Assembly: GCA_963693315.1 (NCBI GenBank)
Contig: OY856186.1
Location: forward strand, 369,050,850-369,114,849
DNA: 64,000 bases
From: Diogma glabrata
Lineage: Eukaryota > Arthropoda > Insecta > Diptera > Cylindrotomidae
Reading direction: 5' to 3'
How positions within the stretch are numbered: position 1 is the stretch's first letter; each line of letters begins with the position of its first letter. The translations under genes were made by a program, and so were the position numbers. Below are positions 11,540 through 22,199 of this stretch, one piece after another. The notes beneath the pieces were generated by a model. The model was not told where the DNA came from. It searched no databases and saw only the letters and a program-made list of their open reading frames with translations.

Positions 11540-11880
11540 ATATTCGTTTTAAAGTTGATGTGTAGCATTATTTTTGCATAGACTTTTTTAATCGACATTC
11601 TAATTCGCTGAAATTTCTCCAACATATCTAACAAGCTATCGCACCTTGTCGTGCGGTCTGATGATAAGTTTAATTCTTTACCAGATTCTAATTTCACATT
11701 TTGCTGAAGAATTGTATTACGCACTGGTTATTTCCTAAAAAATTATGATATCTTGCGAATCTGTTTTATTGCATCCTGGATTTGAGGTTTTAATTCGTTG
11801 AATTTAGGGTTACATGTAATTGTGTCATGTTCATATGACATGTCTTCAAATGCTGGCTTTTCATCGTTATTAAGACCATC
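11540..11880 (-). pseudogene. hAT transposase fragment
   Basis: The minus-strand reading contains DRTTRCDSLLDMLEKFQRI, a degraded form of the hAT motif 'TRWNS...MLERF'. It is preceded in another frame by NDEKPAFEDMSYEH and FNELKPQIQDAIKQI. Stops separate the pieces (about 11740). No ends or target duplications were identified. The assignment rests on the TRWxS-like motif only. Confidence 0.5.
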
Positions 11881-12294
11881 ATCTAGCAAAACCAAAAAGG
11901 TTATCCAAAACCACCAGATGAATTAATTACATTTAAAATGTTTTCTGCTCCGCAACGTCCTTCAATTCTTACAAATCTCAAATTTTCGAATATTCCATCA
12001 TTGCACCTAACATTTATATTCATGTATCAACGATTAAGGTCGCTTTTCCGTCTAAAGTTAAGTAAAATTTTTGATCAAAAAAAGAATCCCGGAATTAAAC
12101 CATTTTCTCGAGAAATCGAGAGTAGATATTTTTTTGGATTTCCCGGGACATCAGGAATGAGAAATCTCGGGAGAGAAACCCTAATGCAGGCCTTTTTTGA
12201 AAAAAATTAAATTAATTATTTGTATGATATGAAATTGGTAAATAACGGGTTGTTTGTTGTCGAAAAGATGAAATTGCTGAACGCTAAATGGAGA

Positions 12295-12420
12295 GGTTTT
12301 CTATATAAAACTATATAAAATATAAAACTTTATAAAAATCATTAGCCCAAACCGAAGTCTTGATATCTCAGACCTTGAGATTCCCCTTTATATTTTTGTC
12401 TGGAATGTCAAATAAGTTTG
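12295..12420. repeat. Dispersed repeat, partial copy (CCGAAGTCTTGATATCTCAG family)
   Basis: A partial copy of the repeat also present at 29220-29760 and 36560-37240. The common word is ACCGAAGTCTTGATATCTCA, preceded in the other copies by AAAATCCTTAACC and in this one by a variant. It sits just left of the Tigger end. Confidence 0.65.
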
Positions 12421-13653
12421 CACATTTGTTTGTTTTCTTCTACATGTTTATACACCCAATCTTTTTTTACGCGATTTTTTTTAATGCGATTTCACTTAAT
12501 TCAGTAAATTATTTGTGATATAACATCACCCCGATGGAAAATTTCCCATCAAGAATAATATAAGAACTGAATCTAAAAAATCCCAGCGGCAGGTATATCC
12601 GTTAGAAATAGGTAGATTTCGGGGTCAGACGGTTTTGTGTCCAAGTGAAATTAGATAAGTCAGATTAGTTTAAGTAAAAAATAGAAGTAGAAACAGAATA
12701 ATTCAAAAAAGTTATCGAACCAAATTAAATACATTATCCGAACTAACTCCATCAATACAATTTCGGAACAGTTTTATTTAAGTTGGTTTAAACTACTTTT
12801 AAAAACATATTAAATCCACCAAAGATCAAATGAACTACGTCACAACTACAATTATACCATCACACATAATTTGTAATCAAACATTATCAAACAATTTTAT
12901 TTCAAAATCATCTTTTGTTGTTGTGTTTTTTTTGTTCTTATTTAATCTTTTTTCAAACGGTTACTTAGTAAAAAAAATAAAAACAAAAGAGATTTTGATA
13001 ATTTTTCTATGGTATGAAATGGGTTGATATTTTTCTTGTAAGGGTTGCATTATAACGCTTATAAAAATGGAACCTTTTTGGTTAGAAAGCTGAAATTTTT
13101 TGAGGCTGTAGTTTAAAAAAATGTTTAAAAGTTAAGATGAATTTAAATAACATAAACTGAAACATGATGAAAGCATTGCCTTTTGCGTTTGTTTTCATTT
13201 CAACTGACCTAGGGTCTCAACCGTTAAACTTGAACTATTTTTTTTGAAAATTTTGGAAAGATTTATATTTTAAGTACGTGAAAAAAAGTTTTCAAATATG
13301 AGCTTGGCCATTTCACCTAGATCAAGGACAGCAAAGTTCAGTAAATTTTTAAAACAGCTGATTTTTGAGGAAGCTGAAACGCCAAGGTTGTCATCTGGAT
13401 AAAAATGATAGAAAAAGGTTCAAATATTCAATATTTTTAAATTTTATTAAAATATTATTATTCAAACGGAAGTTATAGCGCCCTAGATTATTCGAGTTTT
13501 TAGGCTCTAGCCGCTTAACCGGTACCCGGATATGGCCAGTTCACGAACTTGTCCAAGACATTATTTGCCGAAACATACACAGAAAATTATTTTGGTGTAG
13601 GTCGAAAAATGCGACCGTGAGAGTGCCGCTAAATTCCGTTATACCTCATATCG

Positions 13654-13654
<1 letters not shown>

Positions 13655-13730
<76 letters not shown>
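13655..13730. repeat. (TA)n microsatellite
   Basis: About 38 uninterrupted TA units followed by a T run. The open frame across it (IYIYIY) is an artefact of the repeat. Confidence 0.95.
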
Positions 13731-13735
<5 letters not shown>

Positions 13736-14211
13736 TTTTTTTTCTGTTTTTCCATCTCCGCTTATCACATATAGTCGTTTGGCATCAAAATTTTTCCGAA
13801 ATTCCGAGATGAAGCCCATTGCAATAGGTAGATTTTTATATGAAATCTACCTAAAAATTATGGTGCAAATTATGAAACTTTCTGCAATCCATACAATTTT
13901 CGACCGATCTAGTTTCGAACCAATGAGAAAATTTTAAACTTTAAAAAAGTTTATCATTCGACTAGATAAGCCGACTAGATAAACTACCAAAAATGTCAAC
14001 GTTAAATATAAACCAAAAATTAGGTTACAACTCTAGCGAAGTATAAAAACAAAAAATTTACATAAACATATATTTAATAGATTCAGGTTTAGTTAATTAA
14101 TTTCTCTAGTGATCACTGTTTTGTTATACTCTAGACATACTAGTATTGAATAACAAACTCGTATCAGCGAAAATAAGATGACTAGTCTTCACTTGTGTCT
14201 ATTGACATATA

Positions 14212-15503
14212 CTAGGTCATTCAATAAGTCCGTAGGATGACACATAGATGGCGTTACTAGAATTTTTTCCATATGATTTTTATTTAGTACTAACCTTCAA
14301 ACGATACGTGTATAAATTTGACAGCAATCTGACTATTTATTCGTGAGTTATAGCATTTTGTGTGAAGCAACTTTTGTTTTTGAAAAAAAATGGAAAAAAG
14401 TGAATTTCGAATTTTAATAAAGCATTGCTTTTTGATAAAAAAAAATACAGTGGAAACCAAACAATGGCTTGATAAACATTATCCAAACTCTGCTCCATGG
14501 AGACAAATGGTAGAGAAGTGGATGGCTGAATTTAAATGTGGTCGTACCAGCACAAACGATGCAGAGCGCAGTGGACGCCCAAATGAGGCTGTTATTCCAG
14601 AAAACATAAAAAAAATCCACAAATTGGTTATGAACGATCGCAAATTGAAGGTGCACGAAATAGCTGACATTGTAAAGGTAGCAGATGGTAGTGTTTTTAC
14701 CATTTTACATGAACATTTGGGTATGCGAAAGCTCTGTGCAAATTGGGTGCCGCGTGAGCTCACAGTCGACCAAAAACACCAACGACTTGATGCTTCGGAG
14801 GAGTCTTTGGCACTGTTAAACCGCAATAAAAGGGAATTCTATCGTAGATATGTGACAATGGATGAGACATGGCTTCACAATTACACACCAGAATCCAAAA
14901 GACAGTCAGCTGAGTGGACAGCAGTCGACGAACCGAATCCAAAGCGAGCAAAGACGCATCAGTCGGCCGGTAAGGTGATGGCGTCTGTATTTTGGGATAC
15001 GAACGGAATAATATTCATCGACTATCTCCAAAAAGGAACCACCACCAACAGCGAGTATTACTGTGAACTTTTGGATCGATTGAAGGCTGAAATCGCAAAG
15101 AAACGGCCACATTTGCAAAAGAAAAAAGTGTTGTTTCACCAAGATAATGCACCGTGTCACAGATCGATGAAAACGATGGCAAAATTGAATGAATTGGGCT
15201 TTGAATTGCTTACCCACCCACCATATTCTCCAGATTTAGCCCCCAGCGACTTTTTCCTGTTTTCAGATCTCAAGAGAATGCTTGCTGGAAAGAAATTTAA
15301 GTCCAATGATGAAGTAATCGCTGAAACTGAGGCCTATTTTGACGAGAAAGAGAAATCGTACTATAAAAGTGGTATAGAAAAGTTGGAAAATCGCTATACT
15401 CGTTGTATCGCCCTCGAAGGCAACTATGTTGAATAAAAAAATCGAGTTTTGTCAAAATGTTGTTTTTTTCTTACTTATCCTACGGACTTATTGAACGACC
15501 TGT
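14212..15503 (+). mobile_element. mariner transposon, irritans (Himar-like) subfamily
   Basis: A complete element of 1292 bp. The left terminal repeat is CTAGGTCATTCAATAAGTCC and the right end, reverse-complemented, ACAGGTCGTTCAATAAGTCC, with both continuing GTAGGAT. A TA duplication lies on each side (14210-14211 and 15504-15505). The resemblance of the ends to Himar1 (ACAGGT..G.T.ATAAGTCC) and of the transposase to the same family places it in the irritans subfamily (from knowledge of Himar1). It lies within the repeat block inside Tigger, so it is among the youngest insertions here. Confidence 0.93.
14390..15436 (+). CDS. mariner transposase, apparently intact
   Basis: 348 codons from ATG (MEKSEFRILIKHCF) to TAA, a normal length for mariner transposases (about 345-350). 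It cuts the element out at its inverted ends and inserts it at TA. The N-terminal helix-turn-helix DNA-binding region spans about residues 1-110 (RSGRPNEAV in the linker). WVPRELT is the conserved clamp motif. The catalytic triad is complete as D,D34D: VTMDETW, FHQDNAPCH, and SPDLAPSDFF with the third D in APSD. The C-terminus RCIALEGNYVE matches Himar-type proteins. No stop, frameshift or missing residue is visible, unlike every other transposase in the window, so the copy may still encode active protein. The start is preceded by an A run and is the only plausible ATG. Confidence 0.93.
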   Translation: MEKSEFRILIKHCFLIKKNTVETKQWLDKHYPNSAPWRQMVEKWMAEFKCGRTSTNDAERSGRPNEAVIPENIKKIHKLVMNDRKLKVHEIADIVKVADGSVFTILHEHLGMRKLCANWVPRELTVDQKHQRLDASEESLALLNRNKREFYRRYVTMDETWLHNYTPESKRQSAEWTAVDEPNPKRAKTHQSAGKVMASVFWDTNGIIFIDYLQKGTTTNSEYYCELLDRLKAEIAKKRPHLQKKKVLFHQDNAPCHRSMKTMAKLNELGFELLTHPPYSPDLAPSDFFLFSDLKRMLAGKKFKSNDEVIAETEAYFDEKEKSYYKSGIEKLENRYTRCIALEGNYVE

Positions 15504-16170
15504 TAATCAACAATTAATTCAGTAAATTATTTGTGATATAACAATATAACATCACCCCGATAGAAAATTTCCCATCAAGGATAATATAGTAACTGAATCT
15601 TTCTCATTGGTTCGAAACTAGATCGGTCGAAAATTGTATGGATTGCAAAAAGTTTTATAATTTGTACCATAATTTTTTAGATTCAGTTCTTATACGATTT
15701 CACTTATACGCGGATTTTTCTTAAGTACAATTTCCTTTTTTTAAGCGATTTATTCACTTTTATGCGATATTATTTTCCCAAAAAATCAAAAGCTTTAGTT
15801 CAGTGTGTTATATTTTATCTTACATCGAACATTACACAGAACTGGGGGATTCCCACAAAGTTGAAAAATATTTTTCTTTTGTTACATTTACATAGATATT
15901 TTTACTTTTTACTTTAGTCTTCTAGGTCCTAGGATATTTTGGTGGTGTCGGATGTGCATTTGTATAATACGATTTAAATCCAAGTGTATAATAAGTTAAA
16001 GTTTATAACTCGTCTATAATAATTAATTATTATCTAATAAATTGCTAATATTTAATTTGATATATTCAATTAATTTTAAGCAATTGGTAATTAAATAATG
16101 TGAAAATTAAAACTATTTGAGTCGTCATTATACATTGTTTTATACATTGTTTTGTTCAGTTCACAACGCA

Positions 16171-17639
16171 ATGGCCAGCAAATTAGGTACCAAGCGCAAG
16201 GGAATTTTGCAACAAAGAACCTTAAACGTCATCATCTGCACAACAGAGAAATCATGAATTTTCAGCTAGCGGAGGGTGGTTTTCTAAATTCTTAGAACGA
16301 AATGGTTTCCATAATTTGAAAACGAAAGGAGAAATTGCTTCTGCTGACCTAAAAGTTACGGAAGATTATCTCCCAAAACTAGCAAAAAAAATCGAAAAAG
16401 GTGGTTACACACCAGACCAGGTATTCAATGCAGATGAAACCGGTCTCTTCTAAAAACGACTACCAACCCCGACGTACGTGTCGAAAGCTCAGAAATCAGT
16501 AGGTGGTTTTTCCGGAGACCGCATGCTTAAACCTCTTCTCGTAAACAAAAATCTCAGGCCACGCTTTGATTTATTGAAATTACCCGTTCATTGAGTTGCA
16601 AATAAAAAACATGGATCACAGCGGTTATATTCAAAAATTGGTTTGAGAAATGCTTTGTTCCAGTGGTGAAGCGGTATTTGAAAGAAAAGAACCAGGCCTT
16701 CAAGGTTCTGCTAATAATTGATAATGCGCCCGGTCATCCAGTACTAAACTATCCTAAAGTAAAAGTAATTTTTCTCCCACCTAATACCACATCAATCATA
16801 CAACTGTTGGACCAAGGGACTATATCGACGTTCAAAATGTACTACTTGAAAAATACTTTTCAGTGCATTCTGGAAAGAATGGAGAATGACGATGAATTGG
16901 ATTTCAGTAATGCTTGGAAACAATTTTTTATTTTGAATTGTATCACCTACCCGACTTCAGCAATTGCAGAGTTGATAAGCTCTACGTTAAACGTATGTTG
17001 GAAACCACTATGGCCAGCTTGTGTTGCAACTAAAACACCTTTAACAGATAGTAGTAACAATTACGATGAAATACTTAATTTGGCGGGTTACTACTTAATT
17101 TGAAGGGTTTGAAGATATGACGCGTGAAGATCTCGATGAAATTCTTCTCGATTAGATGTTAAATAATGAAGATTAAATTGAAATTGCTTCCATAAATGTC
17201 GAATCATCAAACAACAGTGACCAAGTAGCAGAGAAGCTACCAATTAGAGCATAAACAATTAAGGATGAACTTAAACTTGCTACGCAGCTAGAAAACTTTT
17301 CTCGCAAATGATCCGAACAGCGAACGAGCATGAAAATTTCAACATGAATTACGAATATATACGATGAGCTACAAAGAACTGCATAAAGAATTAACGGGGC
17401 GGGCATCGAACCGATCGAATCAAAGAACCATTACGGAGTTTATTGTAAAGTCAAATCCATGTTCAACAGAACAACAAAAAAATCCATTAATTTTGGCAAT
17501 GGCTCTAATCAAGAATCTCTGTAAAGCTTGGTAATTCTTGACAACGAATCGTCAGAATCAAGTTCGAGCGATATTCCGAAAGTTCTCAAAAAAAATCAAA
17601 CAGTTGAATTTCACTACCGATACTGATAGCAGTGATTGA
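16171..17639 (+). pseudogene. Tigger/pogo (CENP-B/jerky-like) transposase pseudogene
   Basis: About 490 codons with several stops and frameshifts. It starts MASKLGTKRK at 16171. A degraded DNA-binding region leads to GWFSKFLERNGFHNLKTKGE and then the DDE domain: VFNADETGLF (first acid) followed by a stop, VLLIIDNAPGHP (second acid) in a 146-codon open frame at 16663-17103, and FLPPNTTSIIQLLDQG, the family's signature. The tail is acidic and serine-rich (DTDSSD). This is the transposase of the Tigger element that spans it. The family is known from CENP-B-type domesticates, but the disruptions here argue against any host function. Confidence 0.8.
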
Positions 17640-17697
17640 AGAAGACAATTATTTTAATGTAATTAAATTTAGTTTTTATTATTATACTAGCAGACCC

Positions 17698-17715
17698 GGT
17701 GAACTTCGTACCACC
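17698..17715 (-). terminator. Helitron 3' terminal hairpin
   Basis: On the minus strand GGTG, a 10-base loop (GTACGAAGTT) and CACC, followed by GGGTCTGCTAG. This is the structure that acts as the stop signal of rolling-circle replication in Helitrons. Confidence 0.7.
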
Positions 17716-17939
17716 TTCAATTTATTTGTAGATAACTTTTAATCAGCGATTGTCTATCCTAATCGAAATTCTCCCTCCAATTCAGTCAGATTAATAATAG
17801 TGGCTGCATAGTTGGGTTGGAATTTTACTTGGCTATTAAACGAAACTTTTATTTATTTTTATATACATTTATTATTAAACAGGAATACAATTTTTTTAAT
17901 TTTGTCTTAATGCGATATGATGAACAATATTTGCTGCTA

Positions 17940-18080
17940 ATTCCGGAGAGAAATACACGAACAAACTTAAAGGTTTTCCAACCTTCAAACACGCAACACA
18001 TAATCGACTATGCGAAAAGCACGGGGTTTCTAGATTCAGTCCACAAATTCACATTGTTTGACGTTGCTACTTATTAATAG
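17940..18080 (-). pseudogene. Second copy of the Helitron helicase C-terminal segment
   Basis: The reading LNLETPCFSHSRLCVACLKV, then GKPLSLFVY, is the same helicase C-terminal region as at 18335-18490 (GKPSALFVYAPGNQTKNIVY). The two copies about 420 bp apart suggest a chimeric or internally duplicated Helitron tail, or fusion of two related elements sharing one 3' end. Confidence 0.6.
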
Positions 18081-18334
18081 TCATTATAAATACCAATCGA
18101 ATTGGAAATTATAAACGTTTAAATAGGATGCGCGAGTCTAAAAGGATCATTGGCAAAATTACAATTAAAATAACAATTTCACCTTAAAACTTGCCGTTTA
18201 AAATGGTATTGAAATTTTCAAAGCAAAATAATTGGTGAACCAATCTTCAATCGAAAATTATGTGGTGGCATTCTAGTTAAATCCAATGAATTCAAGAGTT
18301 CAACAGGATAGATTAATTTTTATTTTTATTGTAG

Positions 18335-19800
18335 TACTTTATGGTACACGATATTTTTTGTTTGATTACCTGGCGCGTAAACAAACAGAGCAGATGGTTT
18401 TCCAACACGTGAACGCAGGCAACATACAATTGACCATGCGAGAAACATGGGTTTTCTAGACTAATACCACAAACACTTTATGACTGCCCCTGGGATTTGT
18501 TTATAGTCATAACAAAAGCAAGCCGTACTGGAAACTCGAATGGTACGTCTGTCGGAATCATTGGGATGCGGGGTATCAAAACGTCTTCTCCTTTATACTT
18601 TCCTTTCAATATGATTGCTTCTATTACGTTATTCAGTAATTTTTTTATTGCTAATCGTGTGCCGTTACAAAGTTGCGGTTGGTTAATATTTTGCAATATT
18701 ATAACTACAGATTCAACCTTTAATTGAAGATTGTGGGGTGACAACCCTGGCAAATCTAGCGAGTTTAAAAATTTCGGTGGATAGTTCACAAACATCATCT
18801 TCATTAGTTGCCGTATCAACTGATTTATATGTCCTCATTTCACCAGGAATGTCATCTTGAATTTTGAAATTTAATTCATTTACATCAGTGTTTTTGGCAG
18901 CCAGTATAGCTCGTTTGCTCAACCAACCATGGAATAAGTAATTTTGAGCAACATTTGGAAACACTTTTTGAATGAGTTCAGCTTTTGATTGCGTTAACTG
19001 AAACTCTCGGGAAAGGTGATGCAGCCAGTCAGCACGTCTATAGGAAATTTGCCATTACCAATATCAATGAGTTGTTTAGAGAATATGTCTCCAGATTCAT
19101 CATTTTGCAACATGACACGCATATTCTTGCTTAAATGTAATAACTTGACATGTTTCCACAAATTGGAGGACTTTAAGCATGCATTCAATTCATCAGCTTG
19201 CGTTGAATGTGGAACCACTCGCAATGTTTGCCGATAATCTCCTGATAATAAAATCATAAGCGCCACCAAATTGGTTTTTGTTGTTCCGTAGATCTTTTAA
19301 GGTTCTATCTAAAGCCTCAAAAGATTTTTTATGCGCCATCGTGCATTCATCCCACACTATTAGTTTACATTGCTGCAAAATCTTTGCCATTGCAGAATTC
19401 TTGGAAATGTTGCAGGTTGGAGTTTCGTTTCTTTGCATATTCAAAGGTAATTTTAGAGCTGAATGGGCTGTTTGAACGCCTTCAAGCAAAGTTGCTGCAA
19501 TGCTTGATGAAGCAAGAGCAAGAGCAATTTTATTTTTTGAGTGAATTGTTGCCAATATTAAAGTAATCAAAAAAAATTTTCCTGTACCACCAGGAGCGTC
19601 CAAGAAGTAAATCCCTCTAGTTCCATCATTTATTACTTTCATAAGAGTATCAAGTACATGCTTTTGTTCTTCGTTCAATAGTTGAAGATTTATTTGAATC
19701 GATTCTTTCAAAGTATGGAGATCATACGATTTTTCACGCAGTACGATTAGATTGATAATTAATTTGATTCATTGCATTTCGGGTTCTTCTCCCTAAATTT
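18335..19800 (-). pseudogene. Helitron PIF1-like helicase pseudogene
   Basis: A PIF1-family DNA helicase of the rolling-circle transposon, in at least four frame blocks. At 19193-19711 are LNEEQKHVLDTLM, Walker A (DAPGGTGKFFL) and Walker B (LIVWDECTMAHKKSFEALDR). At 18994-19269 are LSGDYRQTLRVVP and HLSKNMRV. At 18713-18964 is HGWLSKRAILAAKNTDVNE. At 18478-18819 are LPGLSPHNLQLKV, NINQPQLCNGTRLAIKKL and FPVRLAFVMTINKSQGQS. The C-terminus GKPSALFVYAPGNQTK follows in another frame to about 18335. The motif order is complete, but frameshifts join every block, so no protein is made. Confidence 0.85.
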
Positions 19801-20260
19801 GCCCGCCACCTTATAGGAGGCATATTGAGTATAAATGAGTCACAAACACACAACACTTTTTTAATTTTATAGAAATTTGTGGCTTATAGATTTATTAATA
19901 TTATAGAGGCACAGCAAAGAGACATTTCATGTGACATTTTACCACAGACAATTTACATTTTACCATAGACAATTTGTTTTTGAGTTTGAGTTGCACGACA
20001 TCCTTTAAACATGTATTCTCTACTAACACTTAAACTTTATGGTATGGTATTAAGGTTCAAATTGACTTTTAAGTATTATTACCAATCGATTGTATAGAAA
20101 AGTGTTGTTTTTAGACTTTTTCAGGCAATTTTTTAAATTTTTCTCTCATCCTCGTACTTCAAGGAATATTCTAAAAAAAGAATTAGCGAAATCGGTTCAA
20201 CTGCTCTCGATATTTGCGCTTAGCAACACATTCAGCGATTCATTTTTATGTTATAGAAGA

Positions 20261-20939
20261 TTTTAGGTTTTTGTATACATATTATTTTATAATTTTGTAC
20301 ACATATATTTAAATATTTGAAATAAACAATGTACATAAATGAATTTACGATAATTTATGAAATTAAACATATTGTGACGTTTTTTTCTAGCTTTAGCCCT
20401 AATTTACATAATATGAGTATGAGTATTGAATTTTTTTGCGCGATTTTTTTTGCGTGTTGTCCTCTGGAACCAATGTATCGCGTAAAAAAGGATTAGTGTA
20501 TAAAGTGATACTAAGACTTTGAGCCATTCTTTAATTCCTCCATCCTATTATGAAATATTGGTTTATGTCGTATTTTAATATGTTGTAAGGGATCCCAGTT
20601 CAAATAAAATCTTTAAGGAAGGATTTATTATTTAGTTATTCTTGAAAAAAAAATTTAAAAAAAGTCAGACAAGCGCGAATAAAATTCGCTCGTGAATGTA
20701 AAAGAACACAATATCAAAAATTATTGACAAAAAGTTGTGTTTTTATGTCCTTATACTTCCAGACCATAGACGCGTAACAAAATAAACGTTAAATTGTAAA
20801 TGTCAGTCAATAGTAAATTACAATTAAATCTACATTGACCAAAAATGACAAAAAAAATGTTAATTCAGGTTAAATCTTATCCATAAATGTTTTTGGTAAC
20901 TTAAGAAAGATTCAATTACACCAGCTTGTAAATGAATTA
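20261..20939. other. Tigger 3' end and unannotated flank
   Basis: 20261-20498 is the remaining Tigger terminus with GCGATTTTTTTTGCG words. 20501-20939 contains nothing I recognise. Confidence 0.5.
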
Positions 20940-20984
20940 AATTTGATTTTTTTTTCGATCAATCAAGTGTTGAAATTTAGGGGG

Positions 20985-21860
20985 GTCCTTCCCAGCCCTA
21001 TACATACTAAAAATATTTTTTTTCAATAACACAAAAACTGTGCATTGCAAAATTCTAAAAAAAATTGTTATATTTCTTATATTAAGTGCTCTTTCATATG
21101 CACCCCCACTCATTTGGGTCAAAAATGGTTTTTTTTACCCTCCCCACACCCGTCCCATAAACACACAGAAATATTATTATTTGAGTCTTCGCTATGATTT
21201 TCATTCAAAATTTACCAATATTCCTGTCTCTGTGAATATTTTCAAATTTTTCTTTCAATCATCGTCGAAACGTAGGGGGCGGAACGATCCTAGTTTTGCA
21301 CTTTCTTGTCCATAACTCAAAAACTGTGCACCACAAAATTCTAAAAAAATTGCATTTTTTTTTAAAATTAAGTGTTTTTCAAACGACACCCGGGTCGCTT
21401 GGGTCAAAAAAGATTTTTTTTACCCTCTCTACCCCCGTCCCCTAAACACATAGAAATATAATTATTTGAGACTTCGTTATAATTTTCATACAAAATTTAC
21501 CAAATTTCCTAAATCTATGAATTTTTACAAATTTTTCTGTCATTGAGTGTCGAAACGATTGGGGGAACGGTCTGAATTTTGCACTTTTTTGACAATAACT
21601 CAAAAACTGGGTACCGAAAAATTCTAAAACAAATTGCAACGAATTTTAAATTAGGTGCACTTTCAAATGATACCCCACTCGCTTGGGTCAAAAATAGTTT
21701 TTTACCCCCTCTACCCCGGTCCTCTAAACGCAAAGAAATATAATTATTGAAGACTTCGCTATAGTTTTCGTACAAAATTTACCAAATTTCCTAGCTATGT
21801 ATGAATGAATTGAATGAATTTTTACAAATTTTTCTGTCAAACAGTGTCGAAACGTATGGG
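20985..21860. repeat. Tandem array of about 285-bp units (left part)
   Basis: Three consecutive degenerate units share the landmarks 'ataactcaaaaactgtgcac', 'caaaattctaaaaaaattg', 'gcttgggtcaaaaa' and 'taccccctctacccc', then 'acacagaaatataattattt' and 'gtcgaaacgtatgggg'. The actgtgcac landmark falls at about 21022, 21312 and 21593, a period of 281-290 bp. The array resumes beyond the copia insertion at 26637. Open frames here are chance. This is satellite-like DNA of unknown family. Confidence 0.8.
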
Positions 21861-21865
21861 AGGGG

Positions 21866-22107
21866 TGTTGAAAAATAGCAATAATATAAACCACAAATTA
21901 ATATATTGAACGCACCCATCTGGTGTATGAATTTTTATCATGCAGTTTGCTATGCTTTTTATTATATATATTGTTTTGTTCTTTTAAATATTTTTTCTAT
22001 TCAAAAACTTTGTAATAAAAAGAATCAAATATAATCTTAACAGCTCAATTTGGGTGTTTAATTATTTGTTTGCTTACTGTGAACTCCTATATAACTTATT
22101 TTTAATA
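21866..22107 (+). repeat. 5' LTR of copia element
   Basis: It begins TGTTGAAAAATAGCAATAAT and ends ...CTTATTTTTAATA. It is nearly identical to the two outer parts of the 3' LTR. A local tandem duplication (ATAACTTATTTTTAATAGG repeated at 22092-22109 and 22121-22139) follows, so the exact inner edge may be 22107 or about 22137. Confidence 0.85.
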
Positions 22108-22155
22108 GGTTTATAACTATATAACTTATTTTTAATAGGCCCAGACCCAGTAAAG
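22108..22155 (+). promoter_or_regulatory. Candidate copia primer-binding site
   Basis: AATAGGCCCAGACCCAG at about 22134-22150 resembles the site used by Drosophila copia, which pairs with the anticodon stem of initiator tRNA-Met (GGTTATGGGCCCAG) rather than a tRNA 3' end. The match is partial and recalled from memory. Confidence 0.4.
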
Positions 22156-22199
22156 GCAAATAAGTATATATAATTTTTTTCGGATACAAATTGAAACAG

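Larger units (their letters stand above)
12505..15694. repeat. Rearranged repeat block inside Tigger (direct and inverted copies)
   Basis: The segment from 12505 (ATTCAGTAAATTATTTGTGA, then ACATCACCCCGAT) recurs in direct orientation at about 15512-15600. The words at 12558-12581 (AGAACTGAATCTAAAAAAT) recur inverted at 15672-15694. The segment 13836-13945 (CCATACAATTTTCGACCGAT) recurs inverted at about 15598-15690. Tigger sequence resumes on both sides (ATTTCACTTA at left, ATTTCACTTATACGCGG at right). This looks like an inserted, internally duplicated element of unknown family, itself hit by the (TA)n tract and by mariner. Confidence 0.55.
17687..20260 (-). mobile_element. Helitron with both termini, lacking the Rep domain
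   Basis: On the minus strand the element begins TCTTCTATAACATAAAAATG after a host A, resembling insect Helitron 5' ends (AAAAATGAATCGCTGAATG follows). It ends ...GGGTCTGCTAG before a host T, with a GGTG/CACC hairpin 8 bp upstream. Insertion between A and T with no duplication and a CTRR end is typical of Helitrons. The body, 2.6 kb, holds helicase pieces only. No Rep (HUH) motif was seen, so it is an internally deleted copy. It sits inside the 3' non-coding part of Tigger. Confidence 0.8.
12453..20498 (+). mobile_element. Tigger/pogo transposon, composite with nested insertions
   Basis: The left end reads CACCCAATCTTTTTTTACGC and the right end, reverse-complemented, CACTAATCCTTTTTTACGCG. Each is flanked by TA (12451-12452 and 20499-20500). 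GCGATTT words recur just inside both ends (12480-12500, 15700-15770, 20430-20480), as in Tigger terminal regions. A pogo/Tigger transposase remnant lies inside on the plus strand (16171-17639). The 8-kb span exceeds a normal Tigger because it contains a rearranged repeat block with a mariner (about 12505-15694) and a Helitron (17687-20260). Confidence 0.75.

Noticed and set aside
13617..13937. 106-codon plus-strand open frame
   Set aside because: Its first half is the (TA)n tract and the rest matches a dispersed repeat found inverted at 15598-15690.
14479..15217. Several antisense open frames across mariner
   Set aside because: Shadow frames of the intact transposase.
17817..18077. 86-codon plus-strand open frame
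   Set aside because: It lies antisense to Helitron helicase remnants.
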